Below the pieces are notes generated by a model. That model was given only the letters and a program-made list of their open reading frames with translations. It was not told where the DNA came from and ran no database searches. Source: Teichococcus oryzae (GTDB lineage: Bacteria; Pseudomonadota; Alphaproteobacteria; Acetobacterales; Acetobacteraceae). Taken from it: a stretch of 64,000 bases of DNA. Position 1 is the stretch's first letter, and every line of letters starts with the position of its first letter. Positions 7,270 through 18,860 of this stretch are shown here, piece after piece. A program made the position numbers and the translations under genes. The stretch lies in the NCBI RefSeq assembly GCF_008386565.1, contig NZ_VUKA01000001.1:1178001-1242000 (forward strand), written 5' to 3'.

Positions 7270-8630
7270 CGTTCCTTCCGGTCCGCCCTTCGGGTTCGAA
7301 GCTCCGCCCAGTGCTGCAACCGCTCCAGGATCGCGGCTTCCCGGCCGCGCCCGGCAGGCCGATAGAAGGCCTGCCGCTCCATGCCGTCCGGGAAATAGTT
7401 CTGGCCGCTGAACGCGTCCTCGGCATTGTGGTCGTAGTCGTAGCCCCGACCATAGCCCAATTGCTTCATCAGCTTCGTCGGCGCGTTCAGGATATGGGCG
7501 GGCGGCATCAGGCTGCCGGTTTCTCGCGCAGCCCGCCGGGCCTCGTTATAGGCGGCGTAGACCGCATTCGACTTCGGCGCGGTGCCGAGATGCACCACGA
7601 GCTGCGCCAGGGCCAGCTCGCCCTCGGGGGTGCCCAGCCGCTCGTAGGTTTCCCAGGCCGCGATGGCGGCGGGCAGGGCGGTCGGGTCGGCCAGGCCCAC
7701 ATCCTCCGCCGCGAAGCGCGTCAGGCGGCGGGCGATGTAGCGGGGGTCCTCGCCGCCTTCTAGCATGCGCGCGAACCAGTACAGCGCCGCATCGGGGTCG
7801 CTGCCGCGCAGCGATTTGTGCAGGGCGGAGATCAGGTTGTAATGCTCCTCCCGGTCCTTGTCGTAAAGCGCCGCGCGCTTGGCCAGCAAGGCAGCAAGGC
7901 CCGCGGAATCGAGTTCCCGGGCATCTGCCGGCAAGGCGAGGAGCTGCTCCGCCATGTTCAGGAGGTAGCGTCCATCGCCATCCGCCATGGCGCGCAGCAC
8001 GTCCCGTGCCTGCCGGTCGACCGGCAGGGCGCGCCCGGCCTCTGCCTCGGCGCGGGTCAGCAATTGTTCCAGGGCCTCGTCGTCGAGGCGCTTCAGCACC
8101 ATGACCTGGCAGCGGGACAGCAAGGCGCCGTTCAGGGCGAAGGACGGGTTTTCCGTGGTGGCGCCGACCAGGACCACCGTTCCATCCTCCACCACCGGCA
8201 GGAAGCCATCCTGCTGGGCGCGGTTGAAGCGATGGATCTCATCCACGAACAGCAAGGTGCCCTGGCCGTTGGAGCGCCGGGTCCGTGCCTCGTCGAAGGC
8301 CCGCTTCAGGTCGGCGACGCCGGAGAACACGGCCGAGAGCGGCGCGAAGCGCAGCCCGGATGCCTCCGCCAGAAGGCGGGCGATGGTGGTCTTGCCCACC
8401 CCGGGCGGGCCCCAGAGGATCAGCGAGGCAAGGGCACCCCGTTCCAGCATGCGGCTGATGCTGCCCTGAGGTCCCAGCAGGTGGCCCTGGCCCACCACCT
8501 CTCCCACCACCGCCGGGCGCAGGCGATCGGCCAGCGGGCGGGGCGTGGTGGCGCCGGGAACGTCGTCGCCGGCGACGGACGGCTCGGGGGCGAACAGGTC
8601 GGCGGTGGGTGTGGTTTTGCGCGGCGGCAT
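7266..8630 (-). CDS. rarA: Replication-associated recombination protein A (AAA+ ATPase)
   Basis: A clamp-loader-like AAA+ ATPase acting at stalled replication forks (RarA/MgsA, related to eukaryotic WRNIP1). 454 residues from the ATG at 8630. Walker A is GPPGVGKTT (74-82), Walker B is [11 protein letters not shown], sensor 1 follows as GATTENPSF, and the C-terminal MgsA-type helical domain ends with the NYFPDGM signature. The frame is open for 29 codons upstream but the MPPRK start fits the family. A TATATT element lies 7 bases before the ATG, which could mean a very short or absent leader. crcB overlaps its stop. Confidence 0.95.
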   Translation of the reverse strand: MPPRKTTPTADLFAPEPSVAGDDVPGATTPRPLADRLRPAVVGEVVGQGHLLGPQGSISRMLERGALASLILWGPPGVGKTTIARLLAEASGLRFAPLSAVFSGVADLKRAFDEARTRRSNGQGTLLFVDEIHRFNRAQQDGFLPVVEDGTVVLVGATTENPSFALNGALLSRCQVMVLKRLDDEALEQLLTRAEAEAGRALPVDRQARDVLRAMADGDGRYLLNMAEQLLALPADARELDSAGLAALLAKRAALYDKDREEHYNLISALHKSLRGSDPDAALYWFARMLEGGEDPRYIARRLTRFAAEDVGLADPTALPAAIAAWETYERLGTPEGELALAQLVVHLGTAPKSNAVYAAYNEARRAARETGSLMPPAHILNAPTKLMKQLGYGRGYDYDHNAEDAFSGQNYFPDGMERQAFYRPAGRGREAAILERLQHWAELRTRRADRKER

Positions 8631-8691
8631 GGGGGCAATATAGCGGCTTCGGCGCGTCGGCTGCACCTGCCCACCACCGCCCAGGCCAATC

Positions 8692-8719
8692 CGGCCCTTC
8701 CAAGGCGGCCCTTCCAAGG
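8692..8719. repeat. Perfect 14-bp tandem duplication in the rarA-alaS intergenic region
   Basis: CGGCCCTTCCAAGG occurs twice back to back (8692-8705 and 8706-8719), 65 bases before alaS and about 60 bases before rarA on the other strand. Each unit contains the short palindrome CCTTCCAAGG only imperfectly. Function unknown. Confidence 0.8.
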
Positions 8720-8783
8720 ATGGAAAGAGCGCGCTACGTCATCCGCCAACCTTTTCGCCGGCTCCAGGGCAAGACAGCGGACG

Positions 8784-11429
<2,646 letters not shown>

Positions 11430-11519
11430 AGGCGGTTCGCGGGCGGCGCTGGAATGCCCGCCCGTCCCACAGCCACTTCGCTGGAACCTGAGAGCGCTGC
11501 CTGAGGAAAGCCGCCCCCC

Positions 11520-13841
11520 TTAAGGGAGCGTGGCCTGGTAGAAGCCTTGCTGTTCCAGGAAATCGAGCCGCGCCGCATGGTCATCCAGGCGGCAGATCAT
11601 GAAGCCGCGCAGGCCCACACCAAGCCTGCGCGGGTCCGGCAATCCCAGGGCGCCGAGATCGACGCCATTGCCGTTCTCCAGCTCGATCTCCAGCAGGCTC
11701 GCGGAGCCCAGTGGCGGAAGGTCGAGCATGAAGGTCCGGTCGGTGGTGGCCTCCAGGGGCAGTTCATAGATCAGGGCAGGGCCATCGGCGCTGCTGCACC
11801 GCACCGGCAGGGTGATGGCAACCGGCGGCGCGCGCAGTTCCAGGTAAAGCCGGAGCGCCGATCCTTCGGGCGCGGCGGGCAGCGGGATGCGCAATGTCGC
11901 GGTGCCGCCCCGGCACCAGACGCCCCATTCCTCGGCAGGATGCCAGCACAAGCCATCCCGCACCGATTCCGCCAGGGCCACGGCCATGTCCGGCCTGTTG
12001 CGCAGGAAGCGGCGGGTTTCATAGCGCTGCCCGAAGCGGATCGCCCTGCGCTCGGCCAGCGGCCGGGCGGGCCGCCTCGCGAGGTCCAGCACGGCGGTCA
12101 GGGTCTGGTTCTTGACCGCGCTCCAGCTGCGCGGCCGGCCCTTTTCGCGCACCACGGCTTCCTGCTCGTGGCGGGCCTCGTCGTTGAAGATCAGGTGTTC
12201 CAGCTTCTGCTGAAGGTCAGGCTGGCTTTGGGGCGTGAAGTAGATCGCGGCCTCGCCGCCCGCCTCGGTCAGCGCGGAATGCTGCGCGGTGAGCACCACC
12301 TTGCCATGCGCCAGCGCCTCGGTGATCGGCAGGCCCCAGCCCTCGTAGTGGCTGTTGTAGACCGTGAACAGGCAGCGGCTGTAGAGCGCGCCCAGTTCCT
12401 GATCAGAGATGCGCGACAGCAGCACGACATGGCGCTGCAATTCCGGCGCATTGTGCAGGAGGTTCAGCGCGGCTTCCGAGTGCCATCCTGCCTTGCCGAC
12501 GCAAACCAGCCTCGGCACCTTCAGCGGACCATGGCGGCGCAGCAGCTGGAGCCAGGCCTGGAACACCAGGAGATGGTCCTTCCGGCTTTCGATGGTGGCC
12601 ACGAAAAGCACAAAGCGTTCGCCATGCCGCAGCGCCCTCAGCGCGGCGAGGCCCGGGTCGCCCGACGGGACGGCCACGCTGCGGGGATCGGCATCCAGGC
12701 GGATGACATGGCCGGGAAGATCGAGATCCGGCAGCAATGCGTTCAGATGCTGCCGCACATCCCGCATCGTATTCTCGGAATTGCAGAGGATGCCATGGGC
12801 GTGGAGCCCGACCGCCGCGAACCAGCGCGAATAATCCTGCACCATGGAGAGCAGGCAATGCTCCGGCACCACAAGGGGCACGCAATCATGAATAAAGGGA
12901 ATGTAGCGGACGCCATGGCTGTGCTGCACGGCCCGCAGCGCCCGGAAATAATCCGGGAAGCCCCAGGAATTGCCCAGATTGACCAGCAGCGCGTCCTGCC
13001 GGAAGGCAAAGCCGGGCGAATTGGCGGCAAGCTGCCGAAGGCTGTCCCTGGCCATCACCCAGGACGGGTCCTCGGTATCCGACCCGATGGTCGCTAGATA
13101 GGTCAGATGGTTGAAGCCCGCGCTGTCCACCTCATGCCAGGCAAGGTCGGCCGGGTCATAGGCGGCGAAGCAGAGCTCAAGCTCGGGATGCGACGGCTCG
13201 GCCATCGCGCGGCTGACGATGCCCATCTGCACGCGCTGGATGCCGGTCGGCGTCCGGGCGTTGTTGAAGTAGTCCAGCAGGTCCGTGACATCGAGGACCA
13301 TCTGCAGCACGGCCGCGTTGTCGCGCCGTGGCGCCGGTTCCGGCCGGTCATCCGAAGGGGAAAGTGCGATCGGCGAAGGCGTCGGGAAACCCTCAAGCGG
13401 TGGCAGTTCATCGTCCGGCGCCTGTGCCGGTGCCTGCCTCACCAGCCATTCCGCGGTGGCCGAGGCCTCACGCCACGCATCGGCATTGCCCGGATCGAGC
13501 GAAACGGCGCGGGCATAGGCCAGCGCGGCGTTCTGCCATTCGCCCAGGAGCTTATGGGCATGGCCGATCTGGAGCTGCAGGTCGGCATCATCCGGAGCTA
13601 GGTTCTCGGCGTCGCGATAGCGGGCGAGCGCTTCCTGAACCCGGCCCGATTCCTTTAGGCAATGACCCTCCTGGACCATGAGCGCCCAGGATTCCGGCCA
13701 CAACCCGACGACGCGGCGGTAAAGGCCGGCCGCCTCGGCCCAGCGCCCTTCGCCGCGGCGTGCATCCGCGTCGCGGAGCAGGGCTTCCGGATCTTCCGCA
13801 TGATCCTGGGTGTGGAATGCGCTGGCGGACTCTTGGCTCAT
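11520..13841 (-). CDS. TPR-containing glycosyltransferase (family 4 type)
   Basis: A 773-residue cytoplasmic protein in three parts. Residues about 17-132 form three tetratricopeptide repeats (WAEAAGLYRRVV, VQEALARYRDAE, WQNAALAYARAV). After a Pro-rich linker, about 175-590 is a GT-B glycosyltransferase: it opens with DVTDLLDYFNNARTPTGIQRVQ, a pattern typical of polysaccharide-assembly transferases, and carries the E-x7-E motif in YEGWGLPITEALAHGK (Glu500 and Glu508), the usual retaining GT4 nucleotide-sugar site. The last 180 residues look beta-rich and are unassigned. It probably adds a sugar to a surface polysaccharide or protein. The start is ATG 13841; an in-frame TTG two codons upstream is less likely. 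It follows the methyltransferase gene by 48 bases. Confidence 0.85.
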   Translation of the reverse strand: MSQESASAFHTQDHAEDPEALLRDADARRGEGRWAEAAGLYRRVVGLWPESWALMVQEGHCLKESGRVQEALARYRDAENLAPDDADLQLQIGHAHKLLGEWQNAALAYARAVSLDPGNADAWREASATAEWLVRQAPAQAPDDELPPLEGFPTPSPIALSPSDDRPEPAPRRDNAAVLQMVLDVTDLLDYFNNARTPTGIQRVQMGIVSRAMAEPSHPELELCFAAYDPADLAWHEVDSAGFNHLTYLATIGSDTEDPSWVMARDSLRQLAANSPGFAFRQDALLVNLGNSWGFPDYFRALRAVQHSHGVRYIPFIHDCVPLVVPEHCLLSMVQDYSRWFAAVGLHAHGILCNSENTMRDVRQHLNALLPDLDLPGHVIRLDADPRSVAVPSGDPGLAALRALRHGERFVLFVATIESRKDHLLVFQAWLQLLRRHGPLKVPRLVCVGKAGWHSEAALNLLHNAPELQRHVVLLSRISDQELGALYSRCLFTVYNSHYEGWGLPITEALAHGKVVLTAQHSALTEAGGEAAIYFTPQSQPDLQQKLEHLIFNDEARHEQEAVVREKGRPRSWSAVKNQTLTAVLDLARRPARPLAERRAIRFGQRYETRRFLRNRPDMAVALAESVRDGLCWHPAEEWGVWCRGGTATLRIPLPAAPEGSALRLYLELRAPPVAITLPVRCSSADGPALIYELPLEATTDRTFMLDLPPLGSASLLEIELENGNGVDLGALGLPDPRRLGVGLRGFMICRLDDHAARLDFLEQQGFYQATLP

Positions 13842-13889
13842 GGCCAACTGGTATAGGAGAGATTTTGCCAGGGCAATCGCTTTAAGGTT

Positions 13890-14642
13890 TTATGGCCATG
13901 GCAGGGCTTCGCCATTTTCCAGCACCTGGCGGGCAGCTTCCGTCCAGCCTGTTTCGTCGTGCAGCACAAGGCCCGCATCAAGCTGGTCGGGGCCGCGCGA
14001 TCCGCGCCGGCCGCGAACCAGAACGCGCTTGGCAGGGCTTCCCGTACGGGACCAGAGCGGCTTCAGCGAAACGGCGCCGCAGCCGGCGCCCCGCAGGGCC
14101 GCCGTTCCGTCCGAGTGGCGGGAGGCGGGAAGCACAAGGGTCACGCTTCCCTTGTGGCGCAGCCGGCGCGCCAGCATGCCGGCCCAAAGCGACAGGTCGG
14201 GCCCTTGCAGGCTGTGCGTTGCTTCCGCCCGCAGGTCCAGGGGTGGCGCAGTTCCGCCGGTCCAGAAGGGCGGGTTGGCGAAGGCATGGTGGAAGGCCGG
14301 CTCCTGCGCCAGCAGCAGGCGGTCGGCCACGTCCCCCGTGATCACCGTGACCCGGTCGGCCCATCCATTCAGGGCCGCGTTCTGCCGCGCCAGCTCCGCC
14401 ATGTGAGGGTCGCGCTCCACAGCCGTGACATGCAGATCGGGCACGCGGGCGAGCAGGCAGAGAAAAACCGCGCCGCTGCCGCAGCCCGCTTCAAGCACCC
14501 TGTCCCCCGGTTGCGCGGGAATGGCAGCGGCGAGCAGCACGGCATCCAGCCCCGCGCGAAGCCCGTGGCGGGCCTGCCGGAACTGGACCCGACCCTTCAG
14601 CAGCCGGTCATGCGTCAGGGCGAGGTTTGGAAAGGTGCTCAC
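13890..14642 (-). CDS. TrmN6-like N6-adenine methyltransferase
   Basis: A class I AdoMet-dependent methyltransferase of about 250 residues. The AdoMet-binding motif I is VLEAGCGSG (about 49-57), the acidic ribose-binding residue lies in TAVERDP, and motif IV NPPFW (123-127) is of the N/D-PPY/F type that methylates exocyclic amino groups. The N-terminal THDRLLKGRVQFRQARHGLRAG segment matches the tRNA1(Val) A37 methyltransferase family (TrmN6/YfiC). The start is uncertain: GTG 14642 fits family length, GTG 14687 is possible, and the frame stays open further upstream through the poly-G tract, where it would read as poly-proline. Confidence 0.8.
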   Translation of the reverse strand: MSTFPNLALTHDRLLKGRVQFRQARHGLRAGLDAVLLAAAIPAQPGDRVLEAGCGSGAVFLCLLARVPDLHVTAVERDPHMAELARQNAALNGWADRVTVITGDVADRLLLAQEPAFHHAFANPPFWTGGTAPPLDLRAEATHSLQGPDLSLWAGMLARRLRHKGSVTLVLPASRHSDGTAALRGAGCGAVSLKPLWSRTGSPAKRVLVRGRRGSRGPDQLDAGLVLHDETGWTEAARQVLENGEALPWP

Positions 14643-14733
14643 GAAGCCGGTTCTGCCGAGGATGCCCGGGACGATCCCACAGGCCACACGAGATGTGCCG
14701 CGTTCCGCGCCATACCTCAACCCGCCGGCGGGC

Positions 14734-14758
14734 GGGGGGGGGGGGGGGGGGGGGGGGG
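14734..14758. repeat. 25-base poly-G homopolymer tract
   Basis: Twenty-five consecutive G residues on the plus strand, preceded by GGC and followed by AGCGGG. The tract lies in the 201-base gap between the divergent methyltransferase (start 14642) and polyprenyl synthase (start 14844). No other mononucleotide run in the window comes close to this length. Confidence 0.95.
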
Positions 14759-14843
14759 AGCGGGCAGGGCAGGCGGGCCGCGCCTTGCTGCCATCTGGCT
14801 GGATCGGTATGGTGCGGCCCGCAGATAAGAGGTTGATGAACGC

Positions 14844-15887
14844 GTGATTTCCCCTGCTGCGCAAGGGCGTTTGGAGACCGACGCCCCATCTGGCGCGCCT
14901 TCAGATGCCGAGGATGCGCTGACCGCCCTGGTCAGGCTCGTCCACGACGATCTGGCCACCTGCAACCAGCTTATCATCGACCGGATGCAAAGCCCGGTTC
15001 AGCTAATTCCCCAGCTGGCGGCGCATCTGATCGCGGCCGGCGGCAAGCGCCTGCGCCCCCTGCTGACGCTGTCCGCGGCGAGGCTCTGCGGGTATCAGGG
15101 TGAGCGGCATACTGGACTGGCGGCCTGCGTGGAATTCATCCACACGGCGACGCTGCTGCATGATGACGTGGTTGATGAAAGTGCGCTGCGGCGGGGCCAG
15201 GCCAGCGCCAACGCCATCTTCGGCAACAATGCGAGCGTGCTGGTGGGCGACTTCCTGTTCGCCCGCGCCTTCCAGCTGATGGTGGATGATGGCTCCCTGG
15301 AGGTGCTGCGCATCCTCTGCAGCGCCGCCGCCACCATCGCCGAGGGCGAGGTGCTGCAGCTTGTCATCCAGAACGACATGGCCTCCACCGAGGCGCAGTA
15401 TCTGGAAGTGATCGAAGGCAAGACCGCCGCCCTGTTCGCCGCCGCTACCCGGGTGGGCGCGGTGGTGGCGGACCGCCCGTTGGAGGACGCCGAGGCTCTC
15501 GACAGCTATGGGCGCAATCTGGGCATCGCCTTCCAGCTGATCGACGATGCGCTGGATTATTCGGCGGTGCAGGAGCAGCTCGGCAAGACAGTCGGCGATG
15601 ATTTCCGCGAAGGCAAGATCACGCTGCCTGTGCTGCTGGCCTTCGCGCGGGGTGACGATGAGGAAAAGGCGTTCTGGCGCCGCGTCATCGAGGATCGTGA
15701 GCAGACCGACGAGGATCTTGCCTTTGCCCTGCAGCTGATGCGGCGGCACGGCGTGATCGAGGAAACAGTGGCGCGTGCCCGCGAATATGGCGAAAGGGCG
15801 ATCGAGAGCCTGAGGGGCTTCCCGGACTCGCCCTACCGCCGCGCCCTGATCGACATCGTCGCCTTCTGCATCGCAAGGGTCCGGTGA
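14844..15887 (+). CDS. Polyprenyl (octa-/decaprenyl) diphosphate synthase
   Basis: Builds the long all-trans isoprenoid side chain of ubiquinone by head-to-tail addition of isopentenyl diphosphate. 347 residues. The first aspartate-rich motif is LLHDDVVDESALRRG (D107-D108-x2-D111) and the second is QLIDDALDY (D234-D235-x2-D238). The GGKRLRP substrate-binding segment is at 67-73. Product length depends on residues before the first motif and cannot be read with certainty; alphaproteobacteria usually make Q-10. The start is GTG 14844, with AAGAGG upstream. It is convergent with recQ. Confidence 0.93.
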   Translation: MISPAAQGRLETDAPSGAPSDAEDALTALVRLVHDDLATCNQLIIDRMQSPVQLIPQLAAHLIAAGGKRLRPLLTLSAARLCGYQGERHTGLAACVEFIHTATLLHDDVVDESALRRGQASANAIFGNNASVLVGDFLFARAFQLMVDDGSLEVLRILCSAAATIAEGEVLQLVIQNDMASTEAQYLEVIEGKTAALFAAATRVGAVVADRPLEDAEALDSYGRNLGIAFQLIDDALDYSAVQEQLGKTVGDDFREGKITLPVLLAFARGDDEEKAFWRRVIEDREQTDEDLAFALQLMRRHGVIEETVARAREYGERAIESLRGFPDSPYRRALIDIVAFCIARVR

Positions 15888-15944
15888 CATGGTCCGGCGG
15901 CGTGCCCGCGCTGGCTCGCCGCTATCCGGCAGATGCCGCGCCTG

Positions 15945-17759
15945 TCAGCCGGCGCAGCTGCGGGTGATCTCCAGAACCGCGGCGCCGTAGCGCTCCAGCT
16001 TGGTTGTTCCTACTCCCGGAACGGTGCTCAGCGCGGATTGGTCCATGGGGCGCAGCGCGGCGATTTCCGCCAGGGTGCGGTCCTGGAAGATGACATAGGC
16101 CGGGACGCCCTGGGCGAGCGCCGTGCGCCGCCTCCAGTCCCGCAGGGCGAGGAAGCAAGGGTCGGTGTTGCCTTCCTCGGCAGGGCGGCCACGCAGCGCA
16201 CCGCGCCCCATCGCGCCCGGCAGGACGAGCTCCTCCCGCAACATCACCTGCTGCTCGCCTTTCAGGATGGGCCGTGCCGCATCCGTGGGCAGCAACTCGC
16301 CATGATTGTCGATCGCCACGTCGAGCGCGCCCTGCGCCACAAGCTGCCGCGCCACGCCACGCCAGGCGGTTTCCGACAGGTCCCGCCCAACGCCGAAGGT
16401 CGGCAGCTGGTCATGGCCGAATTGGGTGATCTTCGGCGTCATCTTGCCTTGCAGAACATCCACCACATGGCCCAGCCCGAAGCGGCGCCCGGTCCGGAGC
16501 ACCGCCGAAAGCAGCTTCTGCGCCGCCACCGTGCCATCGAACAGGCGAGGGGGCGTCTTGCAGATGTCGCAATTGCCGCAAGGTTCCTGGGCAGCCTCGC
16601 CGAAGCAGTGGAGCAGGATCTGGCGCCGGCAGGCGGCGGCTTCCGCGATCGCCACCATGGCTTCGAGCCGCTGACGCTCGACCCGCTTCTGTTCCTCCGG
16701 TGCGGCGCTTTCGCCGATCCGGTGGCGGGCGAGCGCAATGTCGCCGGCGCCGTACAGCAACAGCGCCTGGGCCGGCAGGCCGTCGCGGCCGGCCCGGCCG
16801 ATCTCCTGGTACCAGCTCTCCGGGCTGCGTGGCAGATCGGTATGCGCGACATAGCGCACATCCGGACGATCGATGCCCATGCCGAAGGCAATGGTCGCCG
16901 CCATCACAACCGCATCGCCGCGGGCGAAGCGCCTGTGGGCTTCACGCTTCTCCGCCGGATCGAGGCCGGCATGAAAGACCAGGGAATCCTGGCCGTCCTG
17001 CCGCAGCCAGTCGGCGGTCTGCTCCGCCTTGCGGCGCGTTCCACAATAGATCAGCCCGGCGCCCGTTCCATCCGAGGCACCCTTGATGAAGCGTCGGAGT
17101 TGCGCGCGCTCCTGTTCCCGGGGGGAGGCCGCGATGTGGATGTTGGGGCGGTCGAAGCTGGCGCGGAACAGCGGGCTCTGCTCAAGCCCGAGCTGCCGCT
17201 GGATGTCCAGCACCGTGCGCTGGTCGGCGGTGGCGGTCAGCGCCAGGCGGGGCACGCGGGGAAAGCGTTCCGCCAGCACCGGAAGGGCACGGTATTCCGG
17301 GCGGAAGTGATGGCCCCACTGGCTGACGCAATGCGCCTCGTCGATGGCAAACAGCGCGATTCGCATCTCGTCAAGCCTGGCCAGGGTGCCTTCGCTGGTC
17401 AGCCTTTCGGGGGAAACATACAGGAGCTTCAGCTGGCCCGCGTCCAGGCTGCGCCAGACGGCGCGCGCTTCGTCCGGTGCCAGTTCGGAATGCAGGGCGG
17501 CGGCAGGAACGTCCTGCTGCCGCAGCGCCGCCACTTGGTCTTCCATCAGCGCGATGAGGGGCGACACCACGACGCCGAGACCCGGGCGGCAAAGTGCCGG
17601 AACCTGGAAGCACAGGCTCTTGCCCCCGCCCGTCGGCATCAGCACCAGGCCGGAGCCGCCATTGACGAGATGACGAACGACCTCTTCTTGCAAACCGCGA
17701 AATCCGGCATGGCCAAAGACGCGATGCAGAACCTCAAGGGGCTCGCCGAAATCGATCAT
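15945..17759 (-). CDS. recQ: ATP-dependent DNA helicase RecQ
   Basis: A 3'-5' helicase of the RecF repair pathway. 604 residues. The FRGLQ(E)EVV motif 0, Walker A PTGGGKS (about 43-49), the DEAH box in FAIDEAHCVSQWGHHFRPEY, and motif VI in QEIGRAGRDG are present. The RQC zinc-binding region has the Cys cluster (AACRRQ, then CGNCDICK), followed by a winged helix. A C-terminal HRDC domain ends VPGVGTTKLERYG. The complete three-domain layout matches bacterial RecQ. Confidence 0.97.
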   Translation of the reverse strand: MIDFGEPLEVLHRVFGHAGFRGLQEEVVRHLVNGGSGLVLMPTGGGKSLCFQVPALCRPGLGVVVSPLIALMEDQVAALRQQDVPAAALHSELAPDEARAVWRSLDAGQLKLLYVSPERLTSEGTLARLDEMRIALFAIDEAHCVSQWGHHFRPEYRALPVLAERFPRVPRLALTATADQRTVLDIQRQLGLEQSPLFRASFDRPNIHIAASPREQERAQLRRFIKGASDGTGAGLIYCGTRRKAEQTADWLRQDGQDSLVFHAGLDPAEKREAHRRFARGDAVVMAATIAFGMGIDRPDVRYVAHTDLPRSPESWYQEIGRAGRDGLPAQALLLYGAGDIALARHRIGESAAPEEQKRVERQRLEAMVAIAEAAACRRQILLHCFGEAAQEPCGNCDICKTPPRLFDGTVAAQKLLSAVLRTGRRFGLGHVVDVLQGKMTPKITQFGHDQLPTFGVGRDLSETAWRGVARQLVAQGALDVAIDNHGELLPTDAARPILKGEQQVMLREELVLPGAMGRGALRGRPAEEGNTDPCFLALRDWRRRTALAQGVPAYVIFQDRTLAEIAALRPMDQSALSTVPGVGTTKLERYGAAVLEITRSCAG

Positions 17760-18293
17760 GGAATCCTGAAGGGAGGGAGGGGGAAAGCGTCCTTAAGCCC
17801 TTGGCCGGGCGTGCCGCAAGCCATGGAGCAGGGAGGCAGGCCCGCAAAAACATCTGGCGACGACAGGCTGAAGCGGCACAATATTGAAAATTCGTTGGAA
17901 ACGTTCTCCCTGCTCAAACGTCTTACCGTTGCGACTTCGTTTTCTTGCCTGAAGGTTACGATTCGTAGCTCGACAAGCTTCACCAATAAATCAAAAACCG
18001 CCCCTAACATTGTGTCCCGCCTGCGCTTCTCAGGATGCCTTTCAGCGCCTGAAGCTGCGAAGGCACAGCAAGTTTGAACGGTCCCGACAGGAGGGAAGCA
18101 AGGCCTGTGACTCAAGGCGCCAGATCTCTGACCAATTCGGAATCAAAAAAATAACGGATCTGGATAGAAACCGTGCCTTGACTATCTAATTAGGACATAA
18201 ACCAAACTGTCGGCCTAAAGGCGGGCAGGGAAATTACCGCCAAGGGCGATTCGCTCGCCTATCGGAACACGCACTGCTTAAGGATCGAATTGT
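17760..18293. other. 534-base AT-richer intergenic region between recQ and marR
   Basis: Divergent promoters of recQ and the MarR gene must lie here. The middle (about 17870-18240) is visibly lower in GC than the rest of the window. A leftward frame from ATG 18010 (or 18115) runs to a stop at 17756 that overlaps the recQ ATG by 4 bases, but its composition is unlike neighbouring genes and I do not call it. TTGACT at 18178 and the palindrome CTAATTAG at 18186-18193 are possible promoter or operator elements for the MarR gene. No RNA gene is seen. Confidence 0.6.
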
Positions 18294-18695
18294 ATGCCCG
18301 TCCCCAACGCTCCTGATCAGCTGCTCGGCATTTTGCGGGAAACCATTGTCGCTCTTGTTCGGCGCGATGGCCATGACCTTTCCGCGCGGCAGCTGGCGGT
18401 CTTCCTCACCGTGTACATGAGCGAGGGACCTCACACGGTGCGTGGGCTGGCGGCCACCTTGAACGTTTCGAAGCCTGCCATCACGCGGGCGCTCGACCGC
18501 CTTGGCGAGCTGGACCTCGCTCGGCGCAAGACGGATCCGCAGGATCGCCGCAGCGTCCTCGTGCAGCGCACCGCCAAGGGCAATGGCTTCGTGCGGGAGA
18601 TCCGCGGCATGTTGGTGGAGGCGGATAAGGCGACGCGTACGCTCGCTCTGTCAGAGGCAGCCAACTCTGAGAACGCCACTCGTAAGGCCGGCTAA
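18294..18695 (+). CDS. MarR-family transcriptional regulator
   Basis: A 133-residue winged-helix regulator that would bind DNA as a dimer. The HTH and wing are clear: TVRGLAATLNVSKPAITRALDRLGELDLARRKTDPQDRRSVLVQRTAKG (about 48-97, quoted here only for its pattern SKPAITRALDRLGELDL and DPQDRRS). DPQDRRS is the wing signature of the family. The ligand or target is unknown. A perfect inverted repeat overlaps its stop codon and precedes the CoxL-like gene, so the regulator may control that gene, itself, or both. Confidence 0.88.
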   Translation: MPVPNAPDQLLGILRETIVALVRRDGHDLSARQLAVFLTVYMSEGPHTVRGLAATLNVSKPAITRALDRLGELDLARRKTDPQDRRSVLVQRTAKGNGFVREIRGMLVEADKATRTLALSEAANSENATRKAG

Positions 18696-18714
18696 ATTCA
18701 CGTTTTCGTGAATT
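18695..18714. repeat. Perfect inverted repeat AATTCACG-TTTT-CGTGAATT
   Basis: An 8-bp stem with a 4-base loop beginning at the last base of the marR stop codon. The AT-rich arms and overall size (20 bp) resemble a MarR-type operator. No T-tract follows, so an intrinsic terminator is less likely. It is 146 bases before the CoxL-like start. Confidence 0.7.
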
Positions 18715-18860
18715 CTGATATACAACCTCTGCGAGCAGACGAAGGGCATTGCCCCTTCTTCTGCTGAGGCAGCTTCCTCGCTGACGATGCGGGGGTCGCC
18801 ACTCTCCCGAGATGCTTCTAGGCTTGCCGGCATTCATCCTGCCCGAGCGGAGTGCCTCGC

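Noticed and set aside
7818-8783. Upstream extension of the alaS frame by about 320 codons
   Set aside because: This stretch is antisense to rarA. The canonical AlaS N-terminus begins at ATG 8784.
17756-18115. Leftward frame whose stop overlaps the recQ start
   Set aside because: Low-GC region, no family similarity that I recognise, and atypical composition. Kept as an observation rather than a gene.
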